Assembly: GCF_001667275.1 (NCBI RefSeq)
Contig: NZ_LZHV01000077.1
Location: 18,288 to 82,287 of the forward strand
Reading direction: 5' to 3'
Length of the DNA stretch: 64,000 nt
Source: Mycobacterium sp. ACS4054
GTDB lineage: Bacteria > Actinomycetota > Actinomycetes > Mycobacteriales > Mycobacteriaceae
Positions 61,105-64,000 of this stretch are shown piece by piece; the stretch's first letter is position 1; the number at the start of each line of letters is the position of its first letter. Under the pieces are notes generated by a model that saw nothing but the letters and a program-made list of their open reading frames with translations, searched no databases and was not told where the DNA came from. The translations under genes were made by a program, and so were the position numbers.

Positions 61105-62593
61105 AGACATTCATCAACCACAATGCCAGCGGGAAAATTGGCATGAGGCAGAGGTATTCGATCCATTCCACGAACTTGCGGAACAGCGGGCTGTAAATGG
61201 TGTTCGGCACCACGGCCGCGGCCGTGAGGCCCGCTGCCGGCAGCAGCACCAGGATCGCCGCACTGATCGACACCGCCAGGGGCGACTGCAATACGAGGGC
61301 GTACCGGGCCACCACGGCACCGACGATGAGGACCGCGGTGACGGCCAGGGTGATGGCCTGCCAGCGGTCGACGTACGAGCGCCCGCGCAGCATCAGGAAG
61401 CCGGCGCTGAAACCGGCCAGCAGGAGCGGCAGCCAACGCTGGCCGGTGTGCGGGTCCGACAACGCCGCCAGCGAGACGACCATCAACACGCCCAGGCCGA
61501 TCAGCAGCCCGGTCAGGAAGGAGCGGGCGCGTTCGGCCTGCACCAAGACATCGCGGACCGACGCGGGTCCCTCGAGGACCGGCGGCCCTCCGTCGGAGCG
61601 GACCACGGTGGTCGGCAGGTCGGGCCGGGCCTCGAACACCCAGCGGCTGGTCGCCGAGGGGAACACCGGCAGCCGGATGCCGGCCAACCGGCGGGAGAGC
61701 GCCGGCGCCGTGTGATAGACCAGCACGCACACCAGCACAACGGTGGTCAGCAAGGTCACGGCGCTGGTCATCGCGACCATGCGGGCCAGGGCCGCGATCG
61801 CCGTGACGAGGCTGACGGTGACCAGCGCGGTGTAGAGCCCCAGCCGACGCCCGGTGAAGCGCAGGGCCAGCATCGCGGCGATGGTGAGCACGCCGAAGCC
61901 CAGCACCGCGTGTGGGGATCCCACGCCGCCGGGAGGCGCCGCGGCCGCGGCGACCGTGAGTGGCGCCAGGCCGCTCAGCAGCATGATGTCGGCGACGCGG
62001 CGGTCCTGGTCGGTGCGGGCCCGCATCAGGAGCAGCAAGGAAACGCCGAGCACCACCGCGGCGATCACCGCGGAGTACGCGGTGGGGAGCCAGGAGTTGT
62101 GGTGCCACCGGTACCAGAGCAGCAACCCCGAGGCGGCCGTCACGCCGGTCGCCACCATCGACGCGCCCACCTGCACCGCGACGACCGCCTCGATCGCGGC
62201 GAACCGCGTGCTCAGGTTCGCCGCGACCGCGGTGGAGATGTGCTCGATGACCTGCGAGCGATGCTCGGTGTCCTGGATGAACCGGATCCACAGCCGGTCG
62301 CCGTCGTAGACGTCTTGTTCGGTCAGGGACTGCGTGGCCCGCAGCGGGCTGCCGTCGACCAGGCACAGCGCCCACCTGCCGCGGCCGGTGGCCTCCAGGG
62401 GGCTCTCGCCGAGCTCCCTGAGCCGGCTGTTCACCACCTTGAGCAGCGGCTCGGTCATCACCGAGACGGGGGCGTTGGCATCCAGCAGGACGCCGATCTG
62501 TACGCCCGCCCCGGCCATAACGCCGACCACGACCGCCCGAGGCTGTGAAATTCCCTCAACGTCAGGCTGTAGCGCTTCAACTACCGCAGTCAT
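61082..62593 (-). CDS. eccD5: ESX-5 integral membrane channel component EccD5
   Basis: Polytopic component of the ESX-5 complex, 503 residues as in H37Rv. The N-terminal 100 residues form a ubiquitin-like cytosolic domain (RAVVVGVMAGAGVQIGVLLDANAPVSV; LIRFIQDTEHRSQ in reading context WIRFIQDTEHRSQ). Eleven hydrophobic helices follow, starting AVVAVQVGASMVATGVTAASGLLLW. Two EccD copies per protomer form the membrane vestibule. It is separated from espG5 by 267 bases, longer than the gaps inside the rest of the cluster, so a secondary promoter is possible. Confidence 0.95.
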   Translation of the reverse strand: MTAVVEALQPDVEGISQPRAVVVGVMAGAGVQIGVLLDANAPVSVMTEPLLKVVNSRLRELGESPLEATGRGRWALCLVDGSPLRATQSLTEQDVYDGDRLWIRFIQDTEHRSQVIEHISTAVAANLSTRFAAIEAVVAVQVGASMVATGVTAASGLLLWYRWHHNSWLPTAYSAVIAAVVLGVSLLLLMRARTDQDRRVADIMLLSGLAPLTVAAAAAPPGGVGSPHAVLGFGVLTIAAMLALRFTGRRLGLYTALVTVSLVTAIAALARMVAMTSAVTLLTTVVLVCVLVYHTAPALSRRLAGIRLPVFPSATSRWVFEARPDLPTTVVRSDGGPPVLEGPASVRDVLVQAERARSFLTGLLIGLGVLMVVSLAALSDPHTGQRWLPLLLAGFSAGFLMLRGRSYVDRWQAITLAVTAVLIVGAVVARYALVLQSPLAVSISAAILVLLPAAGLTAAAVVPNTIYSPLFRKFVEWIEYLCLMPIFPLALWLMNVYAAIRYR

Positions 62594-62762
62594 CGCCGTG
62601 AACCCCTTACCGTCGTGAATGTGTAACCCCGCGCCGCCAGCCGGGCGGGGGTCTGCGCCGGCCCACCTTCGGGGGCGCTGCGGCCCCCAGGAAAGTGCAG
62701 CTCGACTATTCCGAATTCCATCTACCCCGCCTCGCGACTAAAAACTTTGGTGACAGTGGCTT

Positions 62763-62779
62763 GAGATTTGCTGAATCTC
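62763..62779. promoter_or_regulatory. Inverted repeat upstream of eccD5
   Basis: GAGATT-TGCTG-AATCTC is a perfect six-base dyad in the AT-richer part of the gap between espG5 and eccD5, 170 bases before the eccD5 ATG. It may be an operator or an mRNA hairpin. Confidence 0.35.
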
Positions 62780-62860
62780 TTAGAGAAGTATGCCGTGTTG
62801 GCATCTCAACCGCATGTTGAGTGCAAAGGCATTGGTGAACTTTATGTTTCGTCGAGAAGG

Positions 62861-63763
62861 TCAGACCCGGCTATGGGTTTTCCACTCGCCGTACGGCAGC
62901 GTGTCCAGCACGGTCTTGACGCCCACCTGCACCAACTGGGGGGTCGCCGGGCAAATGGCCAGCCAGGCCTCCCCCGACCCCGCCGTCCGCGCCTGCTGGT
63001 AGAGCGCGATGCGGCCACCGGAACCGTCCTTGAGCGACAGGACCGACGCACTCGGCCCCTTCGCGTCGTCCCGGTATTGCCGCGCGTACACCGCGACCTC
63101 GGCCGCCGGATCCGAGAGCGCCTGACCCAGCGCGGCCACCGTGGCGGCGCTGATGCCCATCCGCCGCAGGTCACCGCCGGAAAACACGTTGAACCCCGAC
63201 TCCTGCCAGGACTTCGTCGCTTCCAGCATCTCCTCCAGCGGCACGTTGACCGCGTTGATGGCCGCGGGCTCGGCGTGGTGGATCGACTCCAGGGCGTCCA
63301 ATACCAGGGACGCGATCGAGGCGCTGTCCGCGATGGCGACGTCGTCGACGGTGATGTCCCCGCCCACCCGGACCGCGGAAACCCAGTGCTGGCCCCGGCG
63401 GGCCAGCACCACCCGGAACTCGTTGTCGGGGATGTCCCGCGAGCCGGGCGGCTGATTCTCGTCGTCGACGACGCCGTAGAGCAGCTTGCCCCTGGACAGC
63501 AGCGCGATGACCTCGAGGTCGGGTGCGGCCAGCACCCGCATCCGCGCGGCCACCTGCTCGTTCACCTGGTCGTTTTCGACGATGCCCTGCTCGCGCATCA
63601 CGGCCATGCCGGGATGCTCGTTGAGCCAGTCGCTCGAGTCGGTGGAGACAAATGGCCGGCACCGCAGCTCCGGCGCGACGTGCCGAATGTCCAGGAGGGC
63701 CTGGAGCATCCAGAAACCATCGACGTTGACGGTGATGTCGGTGCGGGCGGTCTGTTGGTCCAT
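62861..63763 (-). CDS. espG5: ESX-5 substrate chaperone EspG5
   Basis: Cytosolic chaperone of 300 residues that binds the helical tip of PPE proteins and keeps PE-PPE pairs soluble for ESX-5. Conserved stretches are ITVNVDGFWMLQALLDIRHVAPELRCRPF, RRGQHWVSAVRVGGDITVDDV and ESGFNVFSGGDLRRMGISAATVAALGQAL. Length equals the H37Rv protein. It follows esxN by 87 bases and would serve the PPE32- and PPE33-like proteins encoded in this window. Confidence 0.96.
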   Translation of the reverse strand: MDQQTARTDITVNVDGFWMLQALLDIRHVAPELRCRPFVSTDSSDWLNEHPGMAVMREQGIVENDQVNEQVAARMRVLAAPDLEVIALLSRGKLLYGVVDDENQPPGSRDIPDNEFRVVLARRGQHWVSAVRVGGDITVDDVAIADSASIASLVLDALESIHHAEPAAINAVNVPLEEMLEATKSWQESGFNVFSGGDLRRMGISAATVAALGQALSDPAAEVAVYARQYRDDAKGPSASVLSLKDGSGGRIALYQQARTAGSGEAWLAICPATPQLVQVGVKTVLDTLPYGEWKTHSRV

Positions 63764-63850
63764 CAGTACCTCAGGGAGTCAAAGTGCACGGTAACGGCAG
63801 GACGCGGCAGCACACCGACGGGTGGTGTGCTGCCGCGCCTGAAGTGCGGG

Positions 63851-64000
63851 TTAGGCCCAGCTGGACCCAACGGCGCTGTCGGTGCTGGCCATGTTGCTGC
63901 CGGCGCTCTGCACCTTCTGCCCATGGGCGTTGGCCTGCTCGTAGATCACCTGGAAGTTGCGACCCAACTGGGTGATGAACTCCTGGCAGGCCACCGAACC
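63851..64000 (-). CDS. esxN: EsxN-type WXG100 protein, 3' end only
   Basis: The last 49 codons of a small WXG100 (ESAT-6-like) secreted protein; the 5' half lies outside the window. The visible part, GSVACQEFITQLGRNFQVIY then EQANAHGQKVQSAGSNMAS, ends AVGSSWA, almost identical to M. tuberculosis EsxN (QILSS/Mtb9.9 family). The WXG turn itself is just outside. It lies upstream of espG5 in the ESX-5 cluster, where it is secreted as a heterodimer with an EsxM-type partner. Confidence 0.93.
   Translation of the reverse strand, partial: GSVACQEFITQLGRNFQVIYEQANAHGQKVQSAGSNMASTDSAVGSSWA

Noticed and set aside
62790..63002. A 70-codon plus-strand open frame overlapping the 3' end of espG5
   Set aside because: Mostly antisense to espG5, no ribosome site, no family resemblance.

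Overview
The window reads as a chromosomal segment of a slow-growing Mycobacterium, most like the M. avium complex. It is high in G+C and densely coded. Gene content and order match, in inverted orientation, the M. tuberculosis H37Rv segment from about Rv1863c down to Rv1793. Several H37Rv genes are missing at their expected places: urease ureABCFGD, PE_PGRS34, vapBC13, lipZ, Rv1835c, PE_PGRS33 and most of the PE/PPE cluster beside eccA5. Absence of urease next to ndh fits the urease-negative M. avium complex. The species itself cannot be settled from this sequence. All family assignments come from motifs, lengths, gene order and memory of homologues; no database search was run.

Layout. 1-5.7 kb: phosphoketolase (5' end outside the window), a CPBP membrane protease, alcohol dehydrogenase AdhA, a GlsB/YeaQ-type membrane protein and the glycoprotein adhesin Apa. 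5.8-11.2 kb: the molybdate ABC transporter, with modBC split from modA by a large adenylate cyclase/NTPase/TPR gene on the other strand. 11.5-15.6 kb: a short-chain dehydrogenase, a luciferase-like oxidoreductase, a small secreted DUF4189 protein, type II NADH dehydrogenase and a hotdog thioesterase. 15.7-20.9 kb: BlaI repressor and M56 membrane peptidase, 6-phosphogluconate dehydrogenase, GuaB1, and an MbtK-like mycobactin acyltransferase behind a strong IdeR-type iron box. 21.2-29.2 kb: two DUF21/CBS membrane proteins, malate synthase G, a VWA membrane protein and a haloalkane dehalogenase.

29.2-42.5 kb: a 12-gene minus-strand block reading ilvG, secA2, pgsA2, DUF881/Sbp/DUF881, gcvH, garA, a MerR regulator, a DUF151 protein, a second MerR regulator, and gcvP with a tandem glycine riboswitch. 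It joins glycine cleavage to GarA control of 2-oxoglutarate/glutamate flux and to accessory Sec export. 42.6-51.6 kb: the BacA importer, a flavoprotein dehydrogenase with a VOC-family partner joined by a 29-codon coupling ORF, a TetR repressor with twin operators facing an F420-type reductase, a secreted protease, a sterol desaturase-like protein, an NDH-like flavoprotein and MgtC. 51.7-64 kb: two DUF732 secreted proteins, PPE33- and PPE32-like genes, an AT-rich gene-free stretch of about 960 bp, then part of the ESX-5 secretion locus (eccA5, eccE5, mycP5, eccD5, espG5 and the 3' end of esxN).

No rRNA, tRNA, insertion sequence, prophage or CRISPR array was seen. The least routine observations are the cyclase gene inside the mod locus, the iron-boxed mbtK-like gene beside guaB1, the coupling mini-ORF between the VOC and flavoprotein genes, and several palindromic operator candidates.
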